Shown: positions 34,630-43,912 of the stretch, one piece after another
Position numbering within the stretch: the stretch's first letter is position 1
How the letters are laid out: each line of letters opens with the position of its first letter
Program-made: the position numbers and the translations under genes
The notes under the pieces: model-generated
Database searches by the model: none
The model's input: the letters and a program-made list of their open reading frames with translations, nothing else
Told to the model about the DNA's origin: nothing
Source of the DNA: Gaiellasilicea sp963784895
GTDB lineage: Bacteria; Actinomycetota; Thermoleophilia; Gaiellales; Gaiellaceae
Length of the DNA stretch: 64,000 nucleotides
Direction of reading: 5' to 3'
Assembly: GCA_963784895.1 (NCBI GenBank)
Contig: CAWATM010000013.1
Span: forward strand, 62,001-126,000

Positions 34630-35889
34630 GTGCGGCGCTACTTCGGCACGGACGGCGTGCGTGGCGTCGTCGGCCAGGATCTGACCGTCGATCTGGTCGA
34701 AAGGCTGGGCAAGGCGTCGACACTCTGGTCCGGCCGCGGCCGCGTCTTCGTCGGCCGGGACACCCGCGGCTCCGGCCCCGAGCTCGAGGAGGCGTTCGCC
34801 CGCGGGGTCGTCGCAGCGGGCGGCAACGCGGTGCTCGCTGGCGTGCTGCCGACGCCGGCGGTGGCGCTGCTCGCGCTCGACCTCGGCGTCGTCATCTCGG
34901 CGTCGCACAACCCGCCGGAGTACAACGGCGTCAAGTTCTTCGACCAGCACGGGAGCAAGCTGACCGACGCCTCCGAGGAGGAGATCGAGGCGCTCCTCGA
35001 CGCGCCGGACCGGGGCGGCGGCTCGATCGACCGCGTCGACGTCTACACCGACAGCTATCTCGAGCACGTGGTCGACCGCTTCGGCACCGACCTCGCCGGC
35101 TTCCGGATCGCCGTCGACTGCGCCAACGGCGCGTATGCGGGGATCGCGCCCGAGGCGTTCGAGCGCCTTGGCGCCGAGGTGACCCCAATCGGCGTCGAGC
35201 CGAACGGCGAGAACATCAACGCGGGTTGTGGCGCCACCGATCTCGCGCTGCTTCAGCAGACCGTGCGTGACGGAGGCCATGATCTCGGCGTCGCGTTCGA
35301 CGGCGACGGCGACCGGATGTTGGCTGTCGACGAGCACGGCAACACGGTCGATGGCGACCAGATCCTGGCGATCCTGGCGTTGCACCTCGAGGTCGACGTC
35401 GTCGCGGTCACCGTGATGACGAACCTCGGCTTCCACCGGCTGATGCAGAAGCGCGGCGTGCGGGTCGTGACCACGCCGGTCGGCGACCGCTACGTGCTCG
35501 AGGCGCTCCGACGCGAGAACGGGATCCTCGGCGGGGAGCAGTCGGGCCACGTGATCTGCCTGCGCAACCACGTCACGGGCGACGGTCTCGCGGCCGCCCT
35601 GCTCCTCTGCGACGCCGTGCGTGGCCGGAGCCTCGGCGATGCGGCGGCGGTGATGCCGCGGTACGCACAGGCGAAAGAGAACGTCCGAGTCACGCGGCGC
35701 GAGGTCCCGGAGCGGGCGCTCGCGGAGGCCGAGCGGCTCAACGACGAGCTGAACGGCTCCGGCCGCGTGCTCGTGCGCGCGTCCGGGACGGAGCCGCTGA
35801 TCCGCGTACTCGGCGAGGCCGAGACGGAGGAGAAAGCCCTGCAATACTGTGCTAGGATCGCTGCCCTCGTGCAGAGGGAGCTCGGCTAA
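34630..35889 (+). CDS. glmM: Phosphoglucosamine mutase
   Basis: A 419-residue enzyme interconverting glucosamine-6-phosphate and glucosamine-1-phosphate for UDP-GlcNAc. Motifs in order: RRYFGTDGVRGVVG, the phosphoserine loop VVISASHNPPEYNGVKFF, the Mg2+ loop AFDGDGDRMLAVD, the sugar loop GGEQSGHVI and the phosphate-binding end VRASGTEPLIRVLGE. It is slightly shorter than the usual 440-450 residues. Start GTG 34630, 8 nt after rpsI; the rplM-rpsI-glmM order is common in actinobacteria. Confidence 0.95.
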   Translation: MRRYFGTDGVRGVVGQDLTVDLVERLGKASTLWSGRGRVFVGRDTRGSGPELEEAFARGVVAAGGNAVLAGVLPTPAVALLALDLGVVISASHNPPEYNGVKFFDQHGSKLTDASEEEIEALLDAPDRGGGSIDRVDVYTDSYLEHVVDRFGTDLAGFRIAVDCANGAYAGIAPEAFERLGAEVTPIGVEPNGENINAGCGATDLALLQQTVRDGGHDLGVAFDGDGDRMLAVDEHGNTVDGDQILAILALHLEVDVVAVTVMTNLGFHRLMQKRGVRVVTTPVGDRYVLEALRRENGILGGEQSGHVICLRNHVTGDGLAAALLLCDAVRGRSLGDAAAVMPRYAQAKENVRVTRREVPERALAEAERLNDELNGSGRVLVRASGTEPLIRVLGEAETEEKALQYCARIAALVQRELG

Positions 35890-35972
35890 ACTCGCGACGA
35901 TGCGGGAGATGCGCCGGGCTCCTACGCGTTCTCGGACGCGTTTTCACATTTCGCCGTCGAAGGGGGCCTTGC

Positions 35973-37799
35973 ATGTGCGGAATCATCGGATATGTCGGGC
36001 CGAGGGAGTGCAAGCAGCTCCTCCTGCAGGGCCTCGAGCGCCTCGAGTACCGCGGCTACGACTCCGCCGGGATCGCGCTCCGAGAGGCCGACGGGCTCGA
36101 GTACGTCCGCGCTGTCGGCAACCTCCAGAATCTGAAGGAAGCGGCCGGCCCGAACGGCTCCACGTCCAACCATGGCCTCGGTCATACGCGCTGGGCCACC
36201 CACGGCGGCGTCACCGAGGCGAACGCGCACCCGCTCACCGGCTGCGACGGCACGAAGCTGTCGATCGTGCTGAACGGGATCGTCGAGAACTACCGCGAGC
36301 TCCGCGCGGGACTTGTCGCTGAAGGGCACGCGTTCGGCTCCGAGACCGACGCCGAGACGGTCTCCCACTTGATCGAGCGGCATTACGAGGGCGACCTCAC
36401 CGACGCGGTCCGGCGCACCTTCGCGGAGCTCGAGGGCCACTTCACCTTCGTCGTCATCCACCACGACCACCCCGACGTCCTCGTGGCGGCTCGGCAGCAG
36501 ACCCCACTCGTGGTCGGAATCGGCAACGGCGAGATGTTCCTCGCTTCCAACGCCGCCGCCTTCCTGAAGGAGACGCGGCAGGTGCAGTTCCCCGACGACG
36601 GCGACATCGTCACGATCACGCCCGAGGGGTCGGTCTTCACCCGTGTCGACGGCTCCGAGGTCTCGCACGACCCGGTCGAGCTCGACTGGGACGACGAGGG
36701 CGCCGAGAAGGGCGGCTACGAGACCTTCATGCTCAAGGAGATCTACGAGCAGTCCGAGGCCGTCGCAGAGACGATCGGCGACCGGGTCCGCCACGGTACG
36801 CTCGTGCTCGAGGGGCTCGGGATGAGCGAGCAGGAGCTGAAGGACCTGCGCCGGATCGTGATCCTCGCCTGCGGCACCGCCTACCATGCCGGCGTCGTCG
36901 GCCGCTACGTGATCGAGGAGTGGGCGCGCGTCCCGGTCGAGCCGGACATCGCCTCCGAGTGGATCTACCGCAACCCCGTCATCGACGAGAACACGCTCGT
37001 GATCGGGATCTCGCAGTCGGGCGAGACGCGCGACACGATCGAGGCGATGAAGCTCGCGAAGGAGAAGGGCGCCCGTACCGTCGCGATCACGAACATGATG
37101 GGCTCCCAGATCACGCGCGAGGTCGACTCCGTCCTCTATACGCGCTGCGGGCTCGAGGTCGGCGTCGCCGCCTCGAAGACGTTCACCGCCCAGGTGTCGC
37201 TGCTCTACCTCGTCGCGCTGAAGCTGGCGCAGATCCGCGAGACGATGCCGGCGGGCGAGATCTCGTTCATCCTCGACAAGGTCTACGAGTTGCCGAAGAA
37301 GATCAACAAGTTCCTCGACGGCGACCACCCGATCGAAGAGATCGCACAGCGCTTCGTGCACCAGCCCTTCTTCCTCTACCTCGGCCGCCACATCGGCCTG
37401 CCGGTCGCGCTCGAGGGGGCGCTGAAGCTGAAGGAGATCAGCTACATCCCGACCGAGGCGTACTCCGCCGGCGAGATGAAGCACGGCCCGATCGCCCTGC
37501 TCGACGACGACACGCCGGTCGTCGTGGTCGCGACCGACATCCACGTCTACGACAAGCTCGTCTCGAACATCCAGGAGGTCCGCGCGCGCGGCGCGCACGT
37601 GATCGCGATCGCGACCGACGGCAACGAGGACATCCAGCACCACGCGGACGACGTCATCTACGTGCCGAAGACGCCGAACTTCCTCCAGGCGGTGCTCGCG
37701 ATCATCCCGCTGCAGCTGCTCGCCTACCGGATCGCGCGTCTACGCGGCCTCAACGTCGACCAGCCGCGCAACCTCGCGAAGACGGTCACGGTCGAATAG
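35973..37799 (+). CDS. glmS: Glutamine--fructose-6-phosphate aminotransferase (isomerising)
   Basis: A 608-residue enzyme making glucosamine-6-phosphate, the first step toward UDP-GlcNAc. The N-terminal Ntn amidotransferase starts MCGIIGYVG with catalytic Cys2, then GYDSAGIAL and LGHTRWATHGGVTEANAHP. Two SIS domains follow (ILACGTAYHAGVVGRYVIEEW with SQSGETRDTIEAM; PTEAYSAGEMKHGPIALLD), ending RNLAKTVTVE. The 83-nt gap before it shows neither a glmS-type ribozyme nor another clear structure; the previous gene is glmM, the next step of the pathway. Confidence 0.97.
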   Translation: MCGIIGYVGPRECKQLLLQGLERLEYRGYDSAGIALREADGLEYVRAVGNLQNLKEAAGPNGSTSNHGLGHTRWATHGGVTEANAHPLTGCDGTKLSIVLNGIVENYRELRAGLVAEGHAFGSETDAETVSHLIERHYEGDLTDAVRRTFAELEGHFTFVVIHHDHPDVLVAARQQTPLVVGIGNGEMFLASNAAAFLKETRQVQFPDDGDIVTITPEGSVFTRVDGSEVSHDPVELDWDDEGAEKGGYETFMLKEIYEQSEAVAETIGDRVRHGTLVLEGLGMSEQELKDLRRIVILACGTAYHAGVVGRYVIEEWARVPVEPDIASEWIYRNPVIDENTLVIGISQSGETRDTIEAMKLAKEKGARTVAITNMMGSQITREVDSVLYTRCGLEVGVAASKTFTAQVSLLYLVALKLAQIRETMPAGEISFILDKVYELPKKINKFLDGDHPIEEIAQRFVHQPFFLYLGRHIGLPVALEGALKLKEISYIPTEAYSAGEMKHGPIALLDDDTPVVVVATDIHVYDKLVSNIQEVRARGAHVIAIATDGNEDIQHHADDVIYVPKTPNFLQAVLAIIPLQLLAYRIARLRGLNVDQPRNLAKTVTVE

Positions 37800-37865
37800 G
37801 CGACCCGCACGAGTCGTCGAGCGGGGCGAGTAATGACCCACTGAATCGGTTCCCTGTGCCAGGCG

Positions 37866-38072
37866 TTAGTAGAGGTCGGGGTCGTCCGGCGGGTCGTCCC
37901 GCTCGACGATCCCGTACTCCATCGCCTTCCAGATCGCGAAGGCGATCAGGGGCGGCACGAGCAGGATGAATGGGTTGAGCAGGGCGATCGCGAGCCAGAC
38001 GAACGGGAGCACCACATACGCGCTCCAGCGCTGAAGGCGGTTACCCCGAATCCGCTCGATGCGTTCGACCAT
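37866..38072 (-). CDS. Small membrane protein of unknown function
   Basis: A 68-residue protein. MVERIERIRGNRLQRWSAYV is basic and amphipathic, followed by two close hydrophobic segments (PFVWLAIALLNPFILLVPPLIAFAIW) and an acidic tail ending DDPPDDPDLY. The start ATG 38072 is 7 nt behind the preceding gene on the same strand. No family recognised. Confidence 0.6.
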   Translation of the reverse strand: MVERIERIRGNRLQRWSAYVVLPFVWLAIALLNPFILLVPPLIAFAIWKAMEYGIVERDDPPDDPDLY

Positions 38073-38079
38073 CGTTGCG

Positions 38080-38439
38080 TCAGGCCACGCTCTTCCGCCG
38101 CCGCAGGCGTCCGAGCTCGTCGTTGGTGGGCGGTGGGCCGCCGAGGACGTCGTCGTAGAGCGCTTGCGCCGTCGCCAGCAGTGCGCCGGCCCGGCTCGCG
38201 AGCCGGGCCTCGCGCTCCGCGAGTGCCCGTTCCCGCTCGAGCAGCTCCGCCTCGAGGGCTGCGAGCGCGTCGAGCACGCCGCGCTCCGGCCCACGGTCGG
38301 CGTCGGCGCCCGCTTCGGGCTCGGCCACGAGGTACGTCTCGGGCGACGCCTCAGGCGCGGCGACGAGCTCGAGCTCTTCCTGCTCGAGGCCCAAATGGGC
38401 GCGAAGCCCGGTTCCGAAGTCTGCGGCTGACTCCATCAT
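38080..38439 (-). CDS. Hypothetical coiled-coil protein
   Basis: A 119-residue product with a GAGGA ribosome-binding site before ATG 38439. After an N-terminal SAADFGTGLRAHLGLEQEEL, a long charged helix (LAALEAELLERERALAEREARLASRAGAL) predicts a coiled coil. The end reads LGGPPPTNDELGRLRRRKS. No recognised family; it is adjacent to the small membrane gene downstream and divergent from fdhD. Confidence 0.6.
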   Translation of the reverse strand: MMESAADFGTGLRAHLGLEQEELELVAAPEASPETYLVAEPEAGADADRGPERGVLDALAALEAELLERERALAEREARLASRAGALLATAQALYDDVLGGPPPTNDELGRLRRRKSVA

Positions 38440-38482
38440 TCCTCACAATTGAGACGCCGGCTCTGTGGAAAACCTGCGCGGG

Positions 38483-38488
38483 TACTGT
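38483..38488 (+). promoter_or_regulatory. Leaderless -10 box of fdhD
   Basis: TACTGT ends 6 nt before GTG 38495 and therefore favours that start over the in-frame GTG at 38465, which lies upstream of the box. Confidence 0.5.
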
Positions 38489-38494
38489 TTGCCC

Positions 38495-39271
38495 GTGAAG
38501 GTGCCTGCACAGAGCACCGCCCGGGTGCAGGTGACGCGCGTCCCCGGCGGCGAGTCCGGCGACCTCGTCGCGGTCGAGGAGCCGCTCGAGATCAGGATCG
38601 GCGGCGCTCCCGTCGCGGTGACGATGCGCACACCAGGGCACGACGAGGAGCTCGCGCTCGGCTTCTGCCTCTCGGAGGGGCTCCGACCACTCGCTGCGCG
38701 CGTTCCCGGCGACCTGGCTGCGAACACGATCGAGGTCGACGCGCCCGGCGCGGACCTCGGGGGCCTCCAGCGCAGCTTCTACACCTCCTCCTCCTGCGGC
38801 GTCTGCGGCAAGGGCGCACTCGAGGCCGTGGCGGTCGAGGCGCCGCGTCTCGAGAGCGACCTGCGCGTCGAGGCGGCGCTCGTCGCTGAGCTGCCCGACC
38901 GGCTCCGGGCGGCTCAGGCCGCGTTCGAGGCGACGGGCGGGCTGCATGCGACCGGGTTGTTCGCAGCCGACGGTGAGCTCGTCTGCGTGCGGGAGGACGT
39001 CGGACGTCACAATGCGCTCGACAAGGTCGTCGGCCGGGCGTTCCTCGACGGTCTGCTGCCGCTCTCCCGCGCGATCCTCTGCGTCAGCGGCCGGCTCTCA
39101 TTCGAGCTCGTCCAGAAGGCTGCCGTCGCCGGCTGCCCGCTGCTCGTTGCGGTCGGCGCGCCGTCGTCGCTCGCAGTCGAGCTCGCGGCCGATCGCGGGA
39201 TCACGCTCTGCGGCTTCGTCCGCAACGGGTCGCTCAACGTCTACACCGAGCCGTGGCGCATCCGTGGCTGA
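38495..39271 (+). CDS. fdhD: Formate dehydrogenase sulfurtransferase FdhD
   Basis: A 258-residue accessory protein that passes sulfur from a cysteine desulfurase to the molybdenum cofactor of formate dehydrogenase. The catalytic loop is FYTSSSCGVCGKGALEAV, with the CxxC pair. ELVCVREDVGRHNALDKVVG is the conserved cofactor region, and GRLSFELVQKAAVAG and GFVRNGSLNVYTEP complete the family end. I use GTG 38495 because of the leaderless box; the alternative GTG at 38465 adds 10 unconserved residues. Its presence beside fdhA argues that fdhA is active and not a pseudogene. Confidence 0.93.
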   Translation: MKVPAQSTARVQVTRVPGGESGDLVAVEEPLEIRIGGAPVAVTMRTPGHDEELALGFCLSEGLRPLAARVPGDLAANTIEVDAPGADLGGLQRSFYTSSSCGVCGKGALEAVAVEAPRLESDLRVEAALVAELPDRLRAAQAAFEATGGLHATGLFAADGELVCVREDVGRHNALDKVVGRAFLDGLLPLSRAILCVSGRLSFELVQKAAVAGCPLLVAVGAPSSLAVELAADRGITLCGFVRNGSLNVYTEPWRIRG

Positions 39272-39996
39272 GGATCACTTCGGCGAGAGCGTGGCCGCGC
39301 GCTTCGACGAGCGGTACGCGTACCAGGCAGACCCGGCGGTCGTCGGCCCGATCGTCGACCTCCTCGTAGAGCTGGCCGCCGGTGGAGCCGCGCTCGAGCT
39401 CGGCATCGGCACAGGGCGAATCGCGCTCCCGCTCGCGGCGCGCGGCGTGCCGGTGCATGGGATCGAGCTGTCCGAGGCGATGCTCGCCCGGCTGCGCGCG
39501 AAGCCGGGCGCGGAGCGGATCGGGGTGACCGTCGGCGACTTCGCGACCGCGACCGTGGAGGCGACGTTCACGGTCGCGTACGTCGTCGCGAACACGATCA
39601 TGAACCTGACGACCCAGGACGAGCAGGTCGCGTGCTTCGAGAACGTCTCTGCGCACCTCGAGCCCGGCGGCAGCTTCGTGATCGAGGTGCTCGTGCCGCG
39701 GCTGAGGCGGCTTCCGCCCGGCGAGCGGTTCCAGCCGTTCGCTGTCAGCCCCACCCACCTCGGTTTCGACGAGTACGACGTCGCGACGCAGGGGCTCGAT
39801 CTCGCACCACTACTGGATCGAGGAAAGCGGGTTCGAGGTCCTCTCGCCGCCGTTTCGCTACGTCTGGCCGGCCGAGCTCGACCTGATGGCGCGGCTCGCG
39901 GGGATGTCGCTGCGCGAGCGCTGGGCCGGCTGGGCGCGGGAGCCCTTCACGAGCGAGAGCGACAAGCACGTTTCGGTCTGGGAGAAGCCGGCGTGA
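39264..39996 (+). pseudogene. SAM-dependent methyltransferase, 1-nt insertion near 39797-39802
   Basis: Class I methyltransferase. It starts at GTG 39264, overlapping the fdhD stop, with ALELGIGTGRIALPLAARGVPVHGIELSEAML as the SAM-binding strand. The frame is open to FDEYDVATQ (about 39792). The family-typical end HHYWIEESGFEVLSPPFRYV to HVSVWEKPA is in the next frame and stops at 39994-39996. Deleting one base near GAT 39798-39800 restores a join of the form LVSHHYW. The substrate is unknown. The reading is probably an assembly indel, because everything else is intact and mobA overlaps its stop. Confidence 0.75.
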
Positions 39997-40529
39997 TCTC
40001 GGCGACGGGCGTGCTGCTCGTCGGCGGCGCCTCGTCCCGTTTCGGCTCGCCCAAGCCGCTCGCTCGGTTCGGCGGCGAGACGCTCGCGGAGCGAGCCTGG
40101 CGGATCCTCGGCGAGGCGTTCGAGGCACGGCTCGCGGTGGGGAAGGGCGACCTCGACCTTCCCTTCCCCGTCGTCGTCGAGCCGGCGGAGCCGCGGGCGC
40201 CGCTGGCGGGCGTCATTGCCGGGCTTCGTGCGGCTGCGACCGAGACCGCCGTCTTCCTCCCGGTCGACTGCCCGCTCGTCACGCCCGCGCTGCTGCGCGA
40301 GCTGGGCGAGCAGAGGGCGGTGACGCAGACCGGGCCGCTGCCGGGCGCCTACTCGAAAGCAGACCTGCCGGAGCTCGCGCGGCGGCTCGCCTCGGGGGAC
40401 TACACGCTGCGCGGCGTCAACGCACGGGTGGTCGAAGCGAATCCCCGGCTGCTCGGCAACGCGAACACGCCGCAGGAGCTGTCAGCGCTCGAACAGGACC
40501 TCGCCGCTCTCGACCTCGATCACGCCTGA
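39993..40529 (+). CDS. mobA: Molybdenum cofactor guanylyltransferase
   Basis: A 178-residue nucleotidyltransferase attaching GMP to molybdopterin, giving the bis-MGD form used by formate dehydrogenase. GVLLVGGASSRFGSPKPLARFGG is the nucleotide-binding signature, PRAPLAGVIAGLRAA and FLPVDCPLVTPALL carry the metal-binding Asp. GTG 39993 overlaps the preceding stop. The gene ends tail-to-tail with birA, sharing 48 bp (40482-40529). With fdhD it supports the fdh operon on the opposite strand. Confidence 0.88.
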   Translation: MISATGVLLVGGASSRFGSPKPLARFGGETLAERAWRILGEAFEARLAVGKGDLDLPFPVVVEPAEPRAPLAGVIAGLRAAATETAVFLPVDCPLVTPALLRELGEQRAVTQTGPLPGAYSKADLPELARRLASGDYTLRGVNARVVEANPRLLGNANTPQELSALEQDLAALDLDHA

Positions 40530-41225
40530 GCCGGTCGTCACCGTGAGTCGGCCGTCGCGCGTGATCATCTGTGCCGTGCCTGCGGAGCCGTCGACCGTGA
40601 CGCGGCGGCCGCGGAGGAAGTCTCGGGCGCCGAGATCCTCGTAGAGCGAGTCGAGTCCGCCCCGGCGCCACGCGTCGTAGCGGCGCTCCAGCTCGAGCAG
40701 CAGGTCGGCGAGGATGGGGCCCCGCTCGTACTCCCGGCCGGTCACCGAGTACAACGAGCCGGCCGCCACGCGGGTCTCGTCCGGCAGCTCGTCGGGCCGC
40801 TGCCTGACGTTGATCCCGATCCCGAGCACGACGGCGCCGTCCTTCAGCTCCGCGAGGCAACCCGCGACCTTGCGCCGGTCGAGCATGACGTCGTTCGGCC
40901 ATTTGATCTGCGCCGCCAGCCCGGTCGCGCGCTCGATCACGACCGCGACCGCGACGCCGGCGACGAGTGTCAGCTCGGCAGCCCGGCTCCGGGCCGGCGG
41001 TCGCAGCAGCGTCGAGACGAGGAGCGACGAGCCGGCCGGCGCCTCCCAGGTTCGGCCCATTCGGCCGCGACCCGCAGTCTGCTCCTCGGCCACAGCGACG
41101 GCGCCCTCGGGCTGCGCGGCGTCGAGCATCCGCTGGGTCGTCTCCGTCTGCGGGAGGTAGAGATACGGCCGGCCGAAGCGGCCGCGCAGCAGCGGCCCGG
41201 CGAGCTCGGGCGCGAGCGAGGTCAC
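40482..41225 (-). CDS. birA: Biotin--[acetyl-CoA carboxylase] ligase
   Basis: A 247-residue biotin protein ligase without the N-terminal DNA-binding domain, so not a repressor. Motifs: EEQTAGRGRMGRTWEAPAGSSLL (adenylate loop), IKWPNDVMLDRRKVAGCLAE and VVLGIGINVRQ, then the small C-terminal beta domain. GTG 41225 overlaps the fdhA stop (GTGA, 41222-41225). It is thus the last gene of the formate dehydrogenase transcription unit, with no obvious functional link. Confidence 0.92.
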   Translation of the reverse strand: MTSLAPELAGPLLRGRFGRPYLYLPQTETTQRMLDAAQPEGAVAVAEEQTAGRGRMGRTWEAPAGSSLLVSTLLRPPARSRAAELTLVAGVAVAVVIERATGLAAQIKWPNDVMLDRRKVAGCLAELKDGAVVLGIGINVRQRPDELPDETRVAAGSLYSVTGREYERGPILADLLLELERRYDAWRRGGLDSLYEDLGARDFLRGRRVTVDGSAGTAQMITRDGRLTVTTGSGVIEVESGEVLFER

Positions 41226-43912
41226 ACGCGCTCCAGGCGCACGGCCGAGACCTTGTACTCCGGCGTTCCGATCAGCGGGTCGCCGACGTCGTGCGTGAGC
41301 CAGTTCACGCGCGCCTCGGCGAAGTGGAGCGCCATCCAGACGAGACCGGGATAGACCCGGTCGGAGAGCTGCGCGCGGGCGGTGAGATCGCCCCGCCGCG
41401 AAACGAGCCGAACCCACTCTCCCTCCGTGACGCCGAGCGCGGACGCGTCCTCGGCCGCGATCTCGAAGAACGGATCCACCTGCTTGTCCGTGATCCCGTC
41501 CTCCCGCATCGTCATCGTCGCCGAGTTGTAGTGGTAGAGCGTCCGGCCGGTGGAGAGGACGAACGGATACTCCGAGTCCGGCTCCTCGATCGGCGGCTGG
41601 TACTCGACGGGATGGAACTTGCCCTTCCCGGAGGGGAGTGACGGATGGCCCTCGTGCAGGAACGTCGTCCCCGGGTGATCCTCGGTCGGGCAGGGCCATT
41701 GCATCCCGTGCGCCTCGAGCCGCGGATAGCGGATGCCGGACCAGTTCGGCGAGAGGTCGGCGAGCTCGTTCCAGACCGATTCGGCGTCGGGATACTCCGG
41801 CCAGTCGCAGCCGAGCGCGCGTGCAAGCGCGATCACGATCTCGCGGTCTCCCCGGGCATTGCCCGGCAGCGGCACGGCGGCGCGGACGCGGTTGATCCTG
41901 CGCTCCGTATTCGTGAAGGTGCCGTCCTTCTCGGCGAAGCTCGACGCGGGGAGGACGACGTCCGCGTGCTTGCGTGACGTCTCGTTGAGGAAGAGATCCT
42001 GCGCGACGAGGAACTCGAGCTGCTGCAGCCCCTCCTCGACGTGGTGGGCGTTGGGCTCCGTTTGTGCCGGGTTCTCGCCGACGAGGTAGAGCGCCTTGAT
42101 CCGGCCGTCGTGGAGCCCGGACATGATCTGGTCGAGCCGGTAGCCGGCGCGTTCGGGGAGGTCGACGCCCCACGCGGCGGCGAACTTCTCGCGCACGTCC
42201 GGGTCGTCCCAGGGTTGGTAGCCGGGGAAGTAGTGCGGGTTCGCGCCGGAGTCGTTCAGGCCCTGGACGTTGTTCTGGCCGCGGAGCGCGTTCAGCCCGG
42301 TCGACTCGTAGCCGAGATGGCCGGTCATCAGGACGAGGTTCGCGAGCGACCAGATGTTGTCGACGCCGCAGGCGTGCTCGGTGATCCCGAGCGTGTAGAA
42401 GATCGCGGCGTGCCGCTCGGTCGCGTACTCCCGTGCGGTGGCTCGAATGGCCTCGGCCGGCACGCCCGTCACCCGTTCCGCGTCCTCGGGGGTGTAACGG
42501 GAGACGACTTCGCGAACGGCTTCGAAGTCCTCGCAGTTGGCCGCGATGTAGTCGTCGTCCTGGAGCCCCTCCGCGAGGATCACGTGCATGATCGCGTTCA
42601 GGAGCCAGACGTCAGAGCCGGGGCGCAGCTGCAGGTGCCGCTTCGCGAGCTTGGTCAGCCAGATCGCGCGCGGGTCGGCGACGACGAGCGTGGCGCCGTT
42701 GCGCACAGCCTTCTTGATCCGCAGCGCCAGGACCGGGTGGGCCTCGGTCGTGTTCGAGCCGATCACGAACAGGAAGCGGGCGTTCTCGATCTCCGGGATC
42801 GAGTTGGTGGAAGCGCCTCTGCCGAACGACCTGACCAGGCCGTAGAGGGTCGGAGCGTGTCAGGTGGCCTCGCATGAGTGGACGGAATGGGTCTGCAGTC
42901 CCGTCCGGGCGAGCTTCTGGATCAGATAGTTCTCCTCGTTGGTCAGTCGGGCCGAGCTGAGCACGCCGACGTGCTGAGGCGAATGGCGCTCCATCACCCC
43001 CTTGAGCCCGTCGGCCGCCGCCTGGAGCGCCTCGTCCCACGAGGCGGCGTGGAGCTCGCCGTCCTCACCGCGGATCAGCGGCTCGGTCAGGCGGTCGGGA
43101 TGGTGGACGAAGTTGAAGGCGAAGCGGCCCTTGACGCAGAGGTTGCCCTCGTTCGAGACGTACTCCGGCTTCGACGTCACCTTGACGATTCGCTTCGTCT
43201 CGGGATCGACGTTGAGGTCGAGCTGGCAACCGACGCCGCAGAAGGTGCAGGTCGTCTTCACCTGCTCGAGCGCCCGCTCCTCGACTTCGGCCCCCTCGAG
43301 GAACTTCTCGTAGATGGCGCCCGTCGGGCAGGTCGAGAGACAGCCGCCGCAGAGCTCGCACTCGGTGTCGAGCCAGCTCTTGCCCCACGTCGGCACGATC
43401 CGCGCCTCCGGCCCGCGGCCCTCCAGCGAGAGCGCCGAGCACTGCATCACCTCCTGCGTGTACCGGACGCAGCGGTTGCAGAGGATGCACGTGTCGGGCT
43501 CGTAGCCCATCAGCCGGTTGCGGTCGTCGTACGGCTCGCGCTTCGCGTCGGGGAGCAGGAACGGAGCCGCGGCGTCGAGCTCTGCGGCGAGATCGGTGAG
43601 CTCGTTCGGCCTGCCGCCCGGATCGGCGTTCAGGTGCTCTGCGAGCAGCATTTCGGTGAGCGTTTTCCGCAGCTGCGGCACGTTGGAGTTCGTGGAGACG
43701 ACCATTCCTTCGCCGACGCGGGTCGCGCACGCCGGTAGCGGCCGCGGTGAGCCCTCGACGCCGACCACGCACATCCGGCAGCCGCCGTAGGGCTCGAGCT
43801 TGTCGTCGTGGCAGAGGGTCGGGATGAAGACGCCGTTCCGTGCCGCGGCGTGCACGAGCAACTCGCCGTCGCCGGCGCTCGCCCGCTTCCCGTCGAGGGT
43901 GAACTCGATCAT
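41222..43912 (-). CDS. fdhA: Formate dehydrogenase alpha subunit, probable selenoprotein (TGA = Sec351)
   Basis: An 896-residue subunit oxidising formate at a Mo/W-bis-MGD centre. One continuous frame contains one TGA, codon 351 (42862-42860), between THSVHSCEAT and HAPTLYGLVRSFGRGASTN. E. coli FdhF has selenocysteine at the matching site (CCARV-U-HGP), and the following His is kept. A bSECIS-like hairpin follows at 42826-42843. N-terminal NuoG-like part: [2Fe-2S] ligands C34, C45, C48, C62; [4Fe-4S] motifs with C142, C145, C148 and C185, C188, C191, C195; Mop [4Fe-4S] C222, C225, C229, C259. The usual HxxxC cluster region reads EHLNADPGG and lacks cysteines, so one cluster seems lost. Coupled by overlap to the NuoEF-type subunit (43909-43912) and to birA. 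Confidence 0.9.
42826..42843 (-). promoter_or_regulatory. Candidate bSECIS element of fdhA
   Basis: In the mRNA, starting 17 nt after the UGA, ACGGCCU and AGGUCGU form a 7-bp stem (one G-U pair) closed by a GGUC loop; the loop begins 24 nt after the UGA. E. coli fdhF has a GGUCU apical loop at about 19 nt, and bacterial SECIS elements need a G-containing apical loop within roughly 16-37 nt. Position and loop both fit. Folding was done by eye. Confidence 0.75.

Noticed and set aside
35890..35972. glmS ribozyme upstream of glmS
   Set aside because: The gap is only 83 nt, shorter than the ribozyme, and lacks its core; the class is not expected in actinobacteria.
38465..38494. Upstream GTG as the start of fdhD
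   Set aside because: It lies before the TACTGT box that places the transcript start at GTG 38495, and the ten extra residues are not typical of FdhD. It remains an alternative.
42860..42862. fdhA as an ordinary nonsense pseudogene
   Set aside because: The TGA falls exactly on the known Sec site, sequence on both sides is conserved, a SECIS-like hairpin follows, and the accessory genes fdhD and mobA are present. Not formally excluded without the sel genes.
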